Source: NCEH01 sp040049195
GTDB lineage: Bacteria; Pseudomonadota; Alphaproteobacteria; Rhizobiales; Xanthobacteraceae
Strand: one strand, 5' to 3'
NCBI RefSeq assembly: GCF_040049195.1
Contig: NZ_JBDZDL010000002.1
Length of the DNA: 64,000 bases
Shown here: positions 1 through 7,947 of the stretch, piece after piece
Layout: each line of letters begins with the position of its first letter
Numbering within the stretch: the first letter of the stretch is position 1
Notes under the pieces: generated by a model
Seen by the model: the letters and a program-made list of their open reading frames with translations, nothing else
Database searches by the model: none
What the model was told of the DNA's origin: nothing
Made by a program: the position numbers and the translations under genes

Positions 1-1
1 A

Positions 2-352
2 TTCCGGGGCGGCAGCATCGAGCATGCGACCGATCGCGGTGGCGCGTCTTATGCGGATATGCCAAACGCATTTCTATACCGCACCAAACTCGCCGATACC
101 TGTTCCTGCACCGGCAATGGGCCGTCCGGACTGGCTGCCGTCCCGATTGAGGAAGACACTTCCTTGCAGAAGGGAGATATCGTCATGCAGGCTGATGGCC
201 CGCGGATTTTCGCCGGTGCCAAGGGCGGCGCGCCTTATTCGCCAGCCGCTTTTGTTACGCCGGAACGGTATCCAAAGATCAGCAATGACCTCAAGCGCCG
301 CATTCAGGACCTGATGGTTTCGCGTGAGAGCCCCGGAAATTTCATCCGCTGA
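2..352 (+). CDS. DUF2865 domain-containing protein, C-terminal part (5' end outside window)
   Basis: The frame is open from the window edge to TGA at 350-352, so only the last ~116 residues are seen. The fragment reads SYADMPNAFLYRTKLADTC and then CSC, followed by a stretch on 'GDIVMQADGPRIF'. This 'Y-x-x-L/M-P-x-AF-x-YR ... C-x-C ... L-x-x-GDIV' pattern is what I know from the C-terminal end of DUF2865 proteins, exported Cys-rich proteins of Rhizobiales with no assigned function. The Cys-Thr-Cys motif is consistent with disulfides in the periplasm. The tail beyond it is a basic, probably helical segment (DLKRRIQDLM). The signal peptide and the other DUF2865 cysteines cannot be checked because they lie upstream of base 1. 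Confidence 0.72.
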   Translation, partial: FRGGSIEHATDRGGASYADMPNAFLYRTKLADTCSCTGNGPSGLAAVPIEEDTSLQKGDIVMQADGPRIFAGAKGGAPYSPAAFVTPERYPKISNDLKRRIQDLMVSRESPGNFIR

Positions 353-409
353 GCGCCAGCGTGACATCGCCACGGATCGCGTAGCGGCGACCCATCGGTC
401 AGAGCCGGC

Positions 410-1606
410 CTAGCTGGCCCGCTTGCGACGGCCGGGGGTGGTTGCTTGCTCCGGTTCTGAAATCGCCGGCTCGGGAAGAGACGGGGCAATGGTGGGGCCG
501 TCGCTCACGGTCTTGGGGTCTGGCGTCGCGGAAAGCGCCACAACCTGCTGCGCCAGCTCGGCAAGGGTCGTGCGCAGAACCTCCAGATCGCTCTCGCGCT
601 CGGCCAGCGCATCGCGTTCGGCCCGCGCCTTGGCGAGCGCCCCGTCCATCATGGAATGATCCGCGCGAAGCATGTCGAGCGCCTGAGACAGGCGGGTCTG
701 CTCGGCCTGCGCCGCGGAGAATTCGTCGGCACGCTGCTGGGCGAGCGCCTGGAGCACCCCTCGGCTGGCCTCTAGGTCCGCCGTGCTCGCAGAGAGGCGG
801 GTCGTCAGGCTTTCGATTTCGGCGGCCTGGGCCGCGAGAATTGTGGCGCGCTCGGCGGTGAGCGCTTCGCTGGCCGCAAGGCGCTGGCTCCTGTCGGCAA
901 GGGCCGTTTCCAGCCGCACACGCTCGGCCTCCGCGCTGGTCGCCGCGGAGGACGCGGCAGCGCGTTCAGTTGCGAGGATGCTGTTTGTCTCGTCCAATTG
1001 GGCGCAAACGGCGGCAAGGTCGGCGGAAAGGCCGGCCCGTTCGGCCTCAAGCGTCCCAATGTCGGCAACCCGCGCGGCGAGCGTCGCCTCGCGTTCGGAA
1101 AGGCGCGCGGCCAGATCGTCGGCACGTGCGGTGGTGGTCGCAAGCACGCCGCGGGTCTGGGAGAGGTCGGCGGTGGTCCGTTCAAGGGTCGCCGAGGTTT
1201 CCGCGAGCTGGGCGTTGCGCTCGATCAAGGCCGTCTGTTCGGCATTGAAGCGCGCATTCAAATCCTCATGGGCGAGGGTCAGGGCGGCATGATCTGCGGT
1301 CTTGGCGGCGAGCGCCTTGTCCAGTTCGACCACGCGAAGGCGGTGCTGCTCGATGGTACGGGCATGGGCCACGACGCTTTCGCGCACCGCATCGAGCTGC
1401 AGCTCCAGGCGCCGCTGGTTCAGGGCGAAGCCAGCGCGTTGCTGGTCCTTTTCCGCCTGGATCTCGAACATGGAAATCGGTACGGCCGCTTCGATACGGC
1501 GCGTGGTGAGACGCACCGCCCGATGCCAAACGGCAGGCAGCACCATTAGAGCCACGAGGGTCGCCCCGAGGACGCCCAGCGCGAAATACATGATCTGCTC
1601 GATCAC
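410..1606 (-). CDS. Membrane-anchored coiled-coil protein of unknown function
   Basis: This 398-residue protein has one N-terminal membrane helix (about residues 5-23), then a basic, highly ordered stretch (WHRAVRLTTRRIEAAVPIS), then roughly 300 residues of Ala/Glu/Arg/Leu heptad-type coiled coil, and a Pro/Glu/Thr tail ending in GRRKRAS. The juxtamembrane 'RAVRLTTRRIE' block followed by a long coiled coil recurs in unnamed Rhizobiales proteins; no enzymatic domain is visible. The start is GTG at 1606; an ATG at 1591 would remove five residues of the same helix. It lies 83 nt downstream of eipA on the same strand, so cotranscription with that envelope gene is possible. A structural or scaffolding role at the inner membrane is inference only. 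Confidence 0.7.
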   Translation of the reverse strand: MIEQIMYFALGVLGATLVALMVLPAVWHRAVRLTTRRIEAAVPISMFEIQAEKDQQRAGFALNQRRLELQLDAVRESVVAHARTIEQHRLRVVELDKALAAKTADHAALTLAHEDLNARFNAEQTALIERNAQLAETSATLERTTADLSQTRGVLATTTARADDLAARLSEREATLAARVADIGTLEAERAGLSADLAAVCAQLDETNSILATERAAASSAATSAEAERVRLETALADRSQRLAASEALTAERATILAAQAAEIESLTTRLSASTADLEASRGVLQALAQQRADEFSAAQAEQTRLSQALDMLRADHSMMDGALAKARAERDALAERESDLEVLRTTLAELAQQVVALSATPDPKTVSDGPTIAPSLPEPAISEPEQATTPGRRKRAS

Positions 1607-1689
1607 GCGGAACCTACGCTTTCAACTGCAATGTCGTCATTCATACGACGCCGCAGCCTTTCGTGCCAGCGGGAGAGAGGCTTGCGCGA

Positions 1690-2379
1690 TCAGAAGGGGT
1701 TCCAGGTGGCCTGCGGCGTGAACTTCAGATAGCCGACGTTCGCGCCGAGCCGCACCCCGACGCCGGAGCGGATGGGGACTACGACGATGTTATCGGCGGT
1801 TAAAGCCGTCATTCCGAAACCGGCGACAAAATAGGCCGAACCGGAAATCCCGCCGAACCGACGGAACACATCGTCCACCGTGCGCAAATTATAGACCAAG
1901 ATCATGGTGCGCGCGCCGTCGCCCCCGAAGTCCCAGCCGATGGACGGGCCTTGCCAGAACACCTTCAGATCGCCGGCGTTGCGGGTATACAGGGTGCCCT
2001 CGCCATAGCGCAGGCCGCCGACGAAAGCGCCGCCGCCTTCCTGGCCGAGGATGTAGCCGTTGGGCTGGCCCCACTGGCCGATGGCCTTCTCGATGGAAAG
2101 GGCAAGGCCGCGCGACACGCTTCCGAAGAAGGAATGGCCCTTGCTCACCAGTTCATTGGTGGAATAGGGCGCCGGCTGAGAGGGCTGCTGGGCCGGCTGG
2201 GCATAGCGGTTCTGCGCGGCATATTGCTGCTGCGGCGCGTATTGCTGTTGTGGTGCCTGGGCATATTGGGGGGCCGGCTGAGGCTGCTGCGCATATTGGG
2301 CGGCGGCTGCTCCCGCAAAGCCCGCGCAGAGCACGGCACTGGCGGCGAGGCGGAAAAGGGCGGATCGCAGAGCGGTCAT
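1690..2379 (-). CDS. eipA: EipA-like periplasmic protein (DUF1134)
   Basis: The 229-residue product has a clear signal peptide (MTALRSALFRLAASAVLCAG ... AAAAQ), a low-complexity Gln/Pro/Tyr/Ala segment of about 45 residues with repeated QQYA/QYA units, and a C-terminal DUF1134 domain marked by GYILGQEGGGAFVGGLRYG, WDFGGDGAR, and the ending VGYLKFTPQATWNPF. In Brucella the DUF1134 protein EipA is a small periplasmic beta-barrel needed for envelope integrity; transfer of that role here is by family. The start is ATG at 2379, where the signal peptide begins; the frame stays open upstream, but those residues look non-coding. It is divergent from chpT, with 293 nt between the start codons. Confidence 0.85.
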   Translation of the reverse strand: MTALRSALFRLAASAVLCAGFAGAAAAQYAQQPQPAPQYAQAPQQQYAPQQQYAAQNRYAQPAQQPSQPAPYSTNELVSKGHSFFGSVSRGLALSIEKAIGQWGQPNGYILGQEGGGAFVGGLRYGEGTLYTRNAGDLKVFWQGPSIGWDFGGDGARTMILVYNLRTVDDVFRRFGGISGSAYFVAGFGMTALTADNIVVVPIRSGVGVRLGANVGYLKFTPQATWNPF

Positions 2380-2672
2380 GAAGGTCTCGCGCTGGGCTTT
2401 CAAGGATCGCCGCGAATCGGCAGCGTAGGTTCGCTGATGACTGTGACGCAGAAAAGGCGCGAGGCAAGGCGGTCGAACCTTCCGGTTGGTCGGTTTCAGC
2501 AGGGCGGCGCTTTCGCCAAGGCCTGCTATTGCAGGATTCTCGGCGCGACTTATTCCAAAGCCGGCTTGTGGCCGGGCGAGGTGCAGGGTATCAGACCGCA
2601 CTCGCTCCCGCGGGCATTGCCGGCTTCGCCCTCGCGGTGGGATCGGCCGGTCTCGCCGTCTACGGATCCGCC

Positions 2673-3332
2673 ATGTCCCTTTCCGACGCCCCCGTGAAGC
2701 TTGCCATTTCCCCCCTCGATCTCGCGGCGCTGCTGTGTTCGCGCGTTTGCCACGACGTGATCAGCCCGGTGGGGGCGATCGTCAACGGCCTCGAAGTGCT
2801 AGAGGACGAGGATGCCCCCGACATGCGCGAGGTTGCCCTCGACCTGATCGCGAAGAGCGCCCGCCAGGCTTCGGCCCGCCTGCAATTCACCCGTCTTGCC
2901 TTCGGCGCGGCGGGTTCCGCCGGAGCCACCATCGACCTCAGCGACGCCGACCAGGTGGTCCGCGGCATGATGGAGGATTCCCGCACCAAGATCGAATGGA
3001 CCTTGCCGCGGGAGTTCCAGCCGAAGAACCGGGTGAAACTGCTGCTCAATCTGGTGCTGCTGGCCGGCACCACCATTCCGCGCGGTGGGGTCATCAAGGT
3101 GGATGCCGCGCCGGGCGGGGTGGAGAAGGGCTTCGTCATCACCACCAACGGCGTCAGCGCGCGCATCCCGCAGACGGTGCCGGCCCTGATCGCCGGCGGC
3201 ATTCCCGATGGCGGGCTCGATGCCCACGCGATTCAGCCTTATTACGCCGGTCTTCTGGCGCGGGATTGCGGCATTTCGGTTGATTTCGCCATCGATGGCG
3301 AGACCGTCACGCTGAACGCCCTGTCGGCCTGA
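2673..3332 (+). CDS. chpT: Histidine phosphotransferase ChpT
   Basis: The 219-residue protein carries the H-box of the family near residue 28 (LCSRVCHDVISPVGAIVNGL), the LE..D segment after it, and a degenerate HATPase-like C-terminal half (LLLNLVLLA, then a short Gly-rich part). ChpT passes phosphate from the hybrid kinase CckA to CtrA and CpdR, which controls the alphaproteobacterial cell cycle. The conserved His in CHD is the expected phosphorylated residue. I use ATG 2673 (MSLSDAPVKLAISPLDLAALL), where homology would begin, rather than the longer open frame upstream. The gene stands alone, with eipA divergent upstream and an unrelated oxidoreductase downstream. Confidence 0.88.
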   Translation: MSLSDAPVKLAISPLDLAALLCSRVCHDVISPVGAIVNGLEVLEDEDAPDMREVALDLIAKSARQASARLQFTRLAFGAAGSAGATIDLSDADQVVRGMMEDSRTKIEWTLPREFQPKNRVKLLLNLVLLAGTTIPRGGVIKVDAAPGGVEKGFVITTNGVSARIPQTVPALIAGGIPDGGLDAHAIQPYYAGLLARDCGISVDFAIDGETVTLNALSA

Positions 3333-3519
3333 GGCCGGATCGAGGGTTCCCCAGGCGGGTGCCGCCTACCGTGGCCGGCGGAGGTTGAGACGTCGCGGCC
3401 CTTGTTTTTCCCCTCGCGGGTCCCAATGTCTTGTCGCGCCGGTGGGGGCGCATGTCTGCCGGTGAAGCTGAGATGCCACGGGCGCCGCGATGTCGCCCGC
3501 ACCCACGGAGCGCACATCC

Positions 3520-4527
3520 ATGCCCCCTCTTTCCATCCTCGACCTCGCCCCGGTTCCTGACGGCGGTACGCCCGCCGATGCCCTGGCCCGCTCGCTGGAT
3601 CTCGCCCGCCACGCGGAAGCCTGGGGCTACACGCGCTTCTGGCTCGCCGAGCACCACAACATGATCGGCATCGCCAGCGCGGCGACGTCCGTGGTGATCG
3701 CCCATGTGGCCGGCGGCACCAAGACCATTCGGGTGGGGGCAGGGGGCATCATGCTGCCCAACCATTCGCCGCTGGTCATCGCCGAGCAGTTCGGCACCCT
3801 GGCGACTCTGTTTCCCGGCCGCATCGACCTGGGGCTCGGCCGGGCGCCCGGCACCGATCAGCGCACCTGGCGAGCGCTCCATCGCGATCCCGCCGCGTCC
3901 GACCGTTTCCCGCAGGATGTTTTGGAATTGCAGGCGCTCCTGGGACCGGCGCGGCCGGACCAGGCGATCCGGGCGGTGCCCGGTACCGGTACCCACGTGC
4001 CCCTATGGATCCTCGGCTCCAGCCTGTTCGGGGCACAACTCGCCGCCATGCTCGGCCTGCCCTATGCGTTCGCCTCCCATTTCGCGCCCGACGCGCTGCT
4101 CCAAGCACTGGAAGTTTACCGCGAGCGGTTCGAGCCCTCGGCGCAGCTTGCGAAGCCCCATGCCATGGTCGGCGTGAATGTGATCGCCGCCGAAACGGAT
4201 GCGGAAGCCAAGCGCCTGTTCACCTCCGCCCAGCAGGCGTTCACCAACATGTTCCGCGGCACCCGTGGGCTGCTGCCCCGGCCGATCGACGATATCGAGA
4301 CCTATTGGTCGCCGATGGAGAAGAGCCAGGCATCCAGCATGCTCGCATGTTCGGTGGTCGGCGGCCCCGCCACGGTCCGCGCGGGGTTGGAACGGCTGCT
4401 GGAGCAGACCGGAGCCGACGAATTCATGGTCGCTGCGGCGATCCACGATCATGGCGCGCGGTTGCGCAGCTATGAAATCCTTGCCGAAGTCGGTGCCATC
4501 GCGCCTCGCACTCCGGTCCTTGCTTGA
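3520..4527 (+). CDS. LLM-class flavin-dependent oxidoreductase (MsnO8/YhbW type)
   Basis: A 335-residue bacterial-luciferase-like protein. The N-terminal strand LSILDLAPV, the WLAEHHNM motif, GAGGIMLPNHSPLVIAEQFGTL and the segment FPGRIDLGLGRAPGTD are characteristic of the single-chain LLM group often named after MsnO8/YhbW. Members use reduced FMN and O2; the substrate is not predictable. ATG 3520 is preferred over ATG 3490 because GGAG at 3507-3510 is correctly spaced and the fold begins right after it. The gene is a solo unit with no reductase beside it. It is unlike the SsuD/SfnG-like LLM enzyme at 51.3-52.4 kb, so it is probably not part of the sulfur island. Confidence 0.85.
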   Translation: MPPLSILDLAPVPDGGTPADALARSLDLARHAEAWGYTRFWLAEHHNMIGIASAATSVVIAHVAGGTKTIRVGAGGIMLPNHSPLVIAEQFGTLATLFPGRIDLGLGRAPGTDQRTWRALHRDPAASDRFPQDVLELQALLGPARPDQAIRAVPGTGTHVPLWILGSSLFGAQLAAMLGLPYAFASHFAPDALLQALEVYRERFEPSAQLAKPHAMVGVNVIAAETDAEAKRLFTSAQQAFTNMFRGTRGLLPRPIDDIETYWSPMEKSQASSMLACSVVGGPATVRAGLERLLEQTGADEFMVAAAIHDHGARLRSYEILAEVGAIAPRTPVLA

Positions 4528-4597
4528 GGCCAGGGCCGAGCTGTGGGAGGCTGATGCGGAAGCCGGACGAAGCGCATGCGTTTGATTGGAGCGGGTC

Positions 4598-5311
4598 ATG
4601 AATGACGAGCCTTCGCCTTCTCCCTCCGAGCCAGGATCCGCGGATGCCGCGTCCACGGGGCCGGACGCGGCGGAGACCAAGCTGACCCGCACCAAGCAGC
4701 GCTGGGCCAAGGAAGGCCGCTTCCTCACCGGCCGCATCTCCCGCCCCGAGGCGGACCGCCTTCCCCCCGGCCAGCATCTGGTGAAGGACTGGCCGGTGCT
4801 CGATCTCGGCATGCAGCCGTTCGTCTCCCCCATGTCCTGGCGGCTGGATGTGGACGGGCTGGTGGAAAACCCGCTGTCGTGGGATTGGGCGACCTTCCGC
4901 GCCCAGCCGCAGACCCATGAGGTGAGCGACATTCACTGCGTCACCACCTGGTCGCGCTACGACAATGGCTGGGACGGCGTTTCAACCCGCGATCTGCTTG
5001 CAATGGTTGAACCGATGCCCGAGGCGCGGTTTGTGCTGCTCTATAGCTATGACGGCTACACCACCAACCTGCCGCTGGAGGACTTCGCCGCGCCGGATGC
5101 GATCCTCGCCCACAGCTGGCAGGGGGAAGCGCTGACGCGCGAACATGGCGGCCCCATGCGGCTGGTGGTGCCGCACCTCTATTTCTGGAAGAGCGCCAAG
5201 TGGTTGAAGCGGATCGAGTTCCTCCCCGCCGACAAGCTCGGCTTCTGGGAGGAGCGCGGCTATCACGAGCGCGGCGATCCGTGGATGGAACAGCGCTATT
5301 CGGAAGAATGA
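4598..5311 (+). CDS. Sulfite-oxidase-like molybdopterin-dependent oxidoreductase
   Basis: A 237-residue protein of the oxidoreductase molybdopterin-binding (sulfite oxidase/YedY) fold. The signature is SDIHCVTTWSRYDNGWDGV, in which the Cys is the expected Mo-ligating residue, followed by the YDGYTTNLPLEDF and EHGGPMRLVVPHLYFWKSAKW blocks. It is shorter than true sulfite oxidases, has no dimerisation or cytochrome domain, and has no twin-arginine signal: the N-terminus is a hydrophilic Ser/Pro/Ala/Asp stretch. It is therefore predicted to be cytosolic and is not a classic MsrP with its MsrQ partner, which is absent nearby. ATG 4598 has GGAG at 4588-4591. The substrate is unknown. Confidence 0.85.
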   Translation: MNDEPSPSPSEPGSADAASTGPDAAETKLTRTKQRWAKEGRFLTGRISRPEADRLPPGQHLVKDWPVLDLGMQPFVSPMSWRLDVDGLVENPLSWDWATFRAQPQTHEVSDIHCVTTWSRYDNGWDGVSTRDLLAMVEPMPEARFVLLYSYDGYTTNLPLEDFAAPDAILAHSWQGEALTREHGGPMRLVVPHLYFWKSAKWLKRIEFLPADKLGFWEERGYHERGDPWMEQRYSEE

Positions 5312-5332
5312 GCGCTGGCGCCGCACCCCGCC

Positions 5333-5968
5333 TCAGATCGGCGGCAGGTTCAGCCACCGTGACAGGGCCGTGAGGACGATGTCCACCGAAAGGGCGGCCA
5401 GCACCAGGCCCATGATGCGGCGGATCAGGTTCGCGCCCGCGCTGCCGACGACCTTGAGCACGTAGTCGCCGAGAAAGAACAGCACAGCCATCAGGCCCAT
5501 GAGCACGGCCAGCACGGAGATCGTCACCGCCTGATGCTCGAATACACCGCGATTATTATCCGCGAGGATGACCACGGACAGAACCGCGCCCGGCCCGGCG
5601 ATGATCGGGATCGCCAGCGGGTAGACCGCGAGCGAGGCGATGTTCTTTTCCGGATCGACCTCGAGCGTCGGTGGCGTGTGGGATTCCGAAAAGATCATGC
5701 CGGTGGCGAAGATGAACAGGATCAGCCCGCCCGCGATCTGGAACGACAGCACCGACACATGCATCGCATCGAGCAGCGCCCGTCCCGCCACGGCGAAGAA
5801 GACCAGAATCAGGAACGCAAAGAAGCAACACAGAAGCGCGGTCTTCCGGCGCTGCGCCGCGGACATTTCCGCCGTGGTCGCGACGAACATCGATAGGTGG
5901 CTCACCGGTTCCAAAACGGCCCAGAGGGTTACGAACTGGGTCAGGAACAGGTCGTAATCTTCAAGCAT
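5333..5968 (-). CDS. MarC family integral membrane protein
   Basis: The 211-residue product has about six hydrophobic helices. It shows the MarC-family pattern: an N-terminal 'FVTLWAVLEPVSHLSMFVA' segment, FQIAGGLILFIFATGMI in the middle, and the very typical YPLAIPIIAGPGAVLSVV block. The function of MarC/UPF0056 proteins is unresolved; they were once linked to multiple antibiotic resistance, but that link was later withdrawn. In this copy the first motif reads EPVSHLSMF, where many members have D/NP-x-G. ATG 5968 starts directly before the first helix; the longer frame upstream is rich in Arg/His and unlikely to be translated. It is convergent with the oxidoreductase gene ending at 5311. Confidence 0.85.
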   Translation of the reverse strand: MLEDYDLFLTQFVTLWAVLEPVSHLSMFVATTAEMSAAQRRKTALLCCFFAFLILVFFAVAGRALLDAMHVSVLSFQIAGGLILFIFATGMIFSESHTPPTLEVDPEKNIASLAVYPLAIPIIAGPGAVLSVVILADNNRGVFEHQAVTISVLAVLMGLMAVLFFLGDYVLKVVGSAGANLIRRIMGLVLAALSVDIVLTALSRWLNLPPI

Positions 5969-6082
5969 GCCGCCACCCCATGTATGAATGCGCCGAACGT
6001 GCAATAATTCGCGGGCCAACGCCACATGTCCGTGGTCGCGTGATCTGCGCGGCCTCGACTGGCGCAATCATGAGGAGCATCC

Positions 6083-6631
6083 ATGAAATGGGTCGTCTGG
6101 GTCGGCAGTGTGCGCAAGGGCTCCTACAACGCGGCGATCGCCCGCGCGCTTCAGTCCCTCGCGCCCGTGGGGGTCGAGGTGGAATTGCTACCTTCGGTTG
6201 CGGAACTTCCCATCTATGATGCCGACATCCAGGCGGAAGGCTTTCCCGCCGCCGTCACCGCTCTTGGCGCGACGCTGAAGGCGGCCGACGGGCTGATCGT
6301 CGTGACGCCGGAATATAATTATTCCGTGCCCGGCGGGCTCAAGAACGCCATCGACTGGGTCTCCCGCCTTCCCTCCAAACCCTTGAAGGAAAAGCCGGTT
6401 CTCATCCAGTCGGCATCCATGGGCGTGTTCGGCGGGGCGCGGGCGCAATATCATCTGCGCCAGATCCTGGTGTTCCTCGACGCCTTCGTGATGAACGTGC
6501 CGGAGGTGATGGTGGGGCAGGCGCAGCACAAGGTGAGCGAACAGGGCGAACTCACCGATGCCGGCACCCGCGAGTTCATTTCGGGCCAGCTCAAGGCATT
6601 CGAGGCTTACGTCCGGCGGGTCGCGCCATAA
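6083..6631 (+). CDS. NADPH-dependent FMN reductase / quinone reductase (ChrR-like)
   Basis: A 182-residue flavodoxin-like protein. The FMN phosphate loop GSVRKGSYNAAIARAL is at residues 7-22, and the second FMN/NADPH motif TPEYNYSVPGGLKNAIDWVSR sits near residue 77. This is the NADPH-dependent FMN reductase family that includes ChrR, ArsH relatives and azoreductase-like quinone reductases. Members reduce flavin or quinones in the cytosol and are usually dimers or tetramers. A GAGGAG sequence just before ATG 6083 is a strong ribosome binding site. The enzyme could in principle supply reduced FMN to the window's LLM monooxygenases, but it is far from them and nothing in the sequence links them. 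Confidence 0.88.
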   Translation: MKWVVWVGSVRKGSYNAAIARALQSLAPVGVEVELLPSVAELPIYDADIQAEGFPAAVTALGATLKAADGLIVVTPEYNYSVPGGLKNAIDWVSRLPSKPLKEKPVLIQSASMGVFGGARAQYHLRQILVFLDAFVMNVPEVMVGQAQHKVSEQGELTDAGTREFISGQLKAFEAYVRRVAP

Positions 6632-6646
6632 GCTGAGCAGCGGCGC

Positions 6647-7003
6647 TCAGGCGCCCTGGTATTCCGCCCAGGACATTGGCGTTTCAAAGACTTTTACCGC
6701 GAACAGGGCTGGCAGCGCGGGCTTGGCGCGCTGCCAGATCCACATGGCGATATGCTCCGCCGTGGGGTTTTCCAGCCCCTCGATCTCGTTCAGGCAATAA
6801 TGGTCCAGCCGCTTGAGAAGCGGGGCGAAAGCGGCTTCCACGTCGAAGAAGTCCACGACGAAACCGCTCTCCGGATCGACGGGCCCATCCAGCACCAGTT
6901 CCACCCGGTAGGAATGCCCGTGCATGCGGAAGCAGCGGTGCGTCTGCGGCACGTTGGGCAGGCGGTGGGCCGCTTCGAAGGTGAAGGCCTGGGTGATCTT
7001 CAT
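6647..7003 (-). CDS. queD: 6-carboxytetrahydropterin synthase QueD
   Basis: The 118-residue protein matches the short bacterial PTPS/QueD family. It has the N-terminal AFTFEAAHRLPNV with a zinc-ligand His, the HRCFRMHGHSYRVEL segment carrying the catalytic Cys and the HxH zinc pair, and the C-terminal block with VFETPMSWAEY. QueD converts dihydroneopterin triphosphate to 6-carboxytetrahydropterin, the step before QueE on the route to queuosine. It starts 21 nt after queE on the same strand, so the two form an operon in pathway context. queC and queF are not in the window. Confidence 0.92.
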   Translation of the reverse strand: MKITQAFTFEAAHRLPNVPQTHRCFRMHGHSYRVELVLDGPVDPESGFVVDFFDVEAAFAPLLKRLDHYCLNEIEGLENPTAEHIAMWIWQRAKPALPALFAVKVFETPMSWAEYQGA

Positions 7004-7024
7004 GGCTGCGTGCTCGGTAAAAAC

Positions 7025-7660
7025 TTAAGGGATTCCAACCATCTTGTGGGTCTGGACGCTGAGGCGCCAGCGCGGATGGTCAAGGCAATAGGCAACCGCG
7101 GCGGCGGTGTTCTCGGCCCGGCGCGGACCATCCATGGGTTGCAGGAAGAAGTGGCCGAACTCCAGCCCGCCCAGGGTTTCCGGGGGCAAAGCGGGCTGGG
7201 GATAGACCAGCTTGAGCTCCTGCCCGCGGGTCAGCACCAGGTCCGCCCCCGCCTTCGGACTGACGCAGATCCAGTCGATTCCCTCCGGCGGCTCCAGCGT
7301 GCCGTTGGTCTCGATGGCGATCTCGAAGCCGCGCGCATGGGCTGCGGCCACCAGCGCGGAATCCAGTTGCAGCAACGGTTCCCCGCCTGTGAACACCACA
7401 TAGCGGCGCTCATATCCCGCCGCGCCCCAGACCCGCGAGAGCGCCTCAGCCAAGCTTTGCGCGTCGGCGAAACGGCCGCCGCCGTCTCCGTCCATGCCGA
7501 CGAAATCGGTATCGCAGAACCGGCAGATGGCGGTGTCGCGATCTTCCTCCCGACCCGACCATAGGTTGCATCCGGCGAAACGGCAGAACACCGCCGCCCG
7601 TCCCGCCTGGGCCCCCTCGCCCTGGAGGGTCTTGAACATTTCCTTCACCGCATAGGCCAT
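7025..7660 (-). CDS. queE: 7-carboxy-7-deazaguanine synthase QueE (radical SAM)
   Basis: A 211-residue radical SAM enzyme. The cluster motif is the unusual C-x14-C-x2-C spacing (CNLW ... ICRFC) that is diagnostic for one class of QueE rather than the usual CxxxCxxC. MFKTLQGEGAQAGRAAVFCRF at the N-terminus, FTGGEPLLQ for SAM binding and IETNGTLEPP for substrate contacts all fit. It converts 6-carboxytetrahydropterin to 7-carboxy-7-deazaguanine. The order queE-queD places it first in a two-gene operon on the minus strand. Nothing resembling a preQ1 riboswitch is apparent in the 287 nt upstream, which are shared with a divergent dioxygenase. Confidence 0.93.
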   Translation of the reverse strand: MAYAVKEMFKTLQGEGAQAGRAAVFCRFAGCNLWSGREEDRDTAICRFCDTDFVGMDGDGGGRFADAQSLAEALSRVWGAAGYERRYVVFTGGEPLLQLDSALVAAAHARGFEIAIETNGTLEPPEGIDWICVSPKAGADLVLTRGQELKLVYPQPALPPETLGGLEFGHFFLQPMDGPRRAENTAAAVAYCLDHPRWRLSVQTHKMVGIP

Positions 7661-7816
7661 GGGGCGCCTCTTAGCCCATTTTGCCGCGAAAGGGCAGGTG
7701 GGTGCGACGGGGTCCGGGGGCGCGGACGAACATCGGGTTCAAAGCCGTTTCCCGCACTTCACTTTGCCTGTTCGCATGGCTTTCGGGCAAATTCCGCCGA
7801 AGTCTGCGTGCACCCG

Positions 7817-7833
7817 CGCAAACTTGGTTTGCG
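7817..7833. promoter_or_regulatory. Inverted repeat upstream of ring-cleaving dioxygenase
   Basis: CGCAAAC-ttg-GTTTGCG is a perfect 7-bp dyad with a 3-nt centre. It lies 115 nt before the dioxygenase start and 157 nt before the divergent queE start. Its size and symmetry suit a dimeric repressor site, but no regulator gene adjoins it. Confidence 0.4.
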
Positions 7834-7947
7834 AAGGCGCTGCTCGCACCCGACGGGGGCCGCCCTTAAGTAGATGGCCAAGGACCCGGCACCGACCGCC
7901 GGATCGAGACCCCAATCGGGCGGCGGGCGCCGCCTCGGGAGACGGCT

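Noticed and set aside
7661..7947. preQ1 riboswitch before queE
   Set aside because: No recognisable preQ1 aptamer is seen; queE and queD are synthesis genes often without one.
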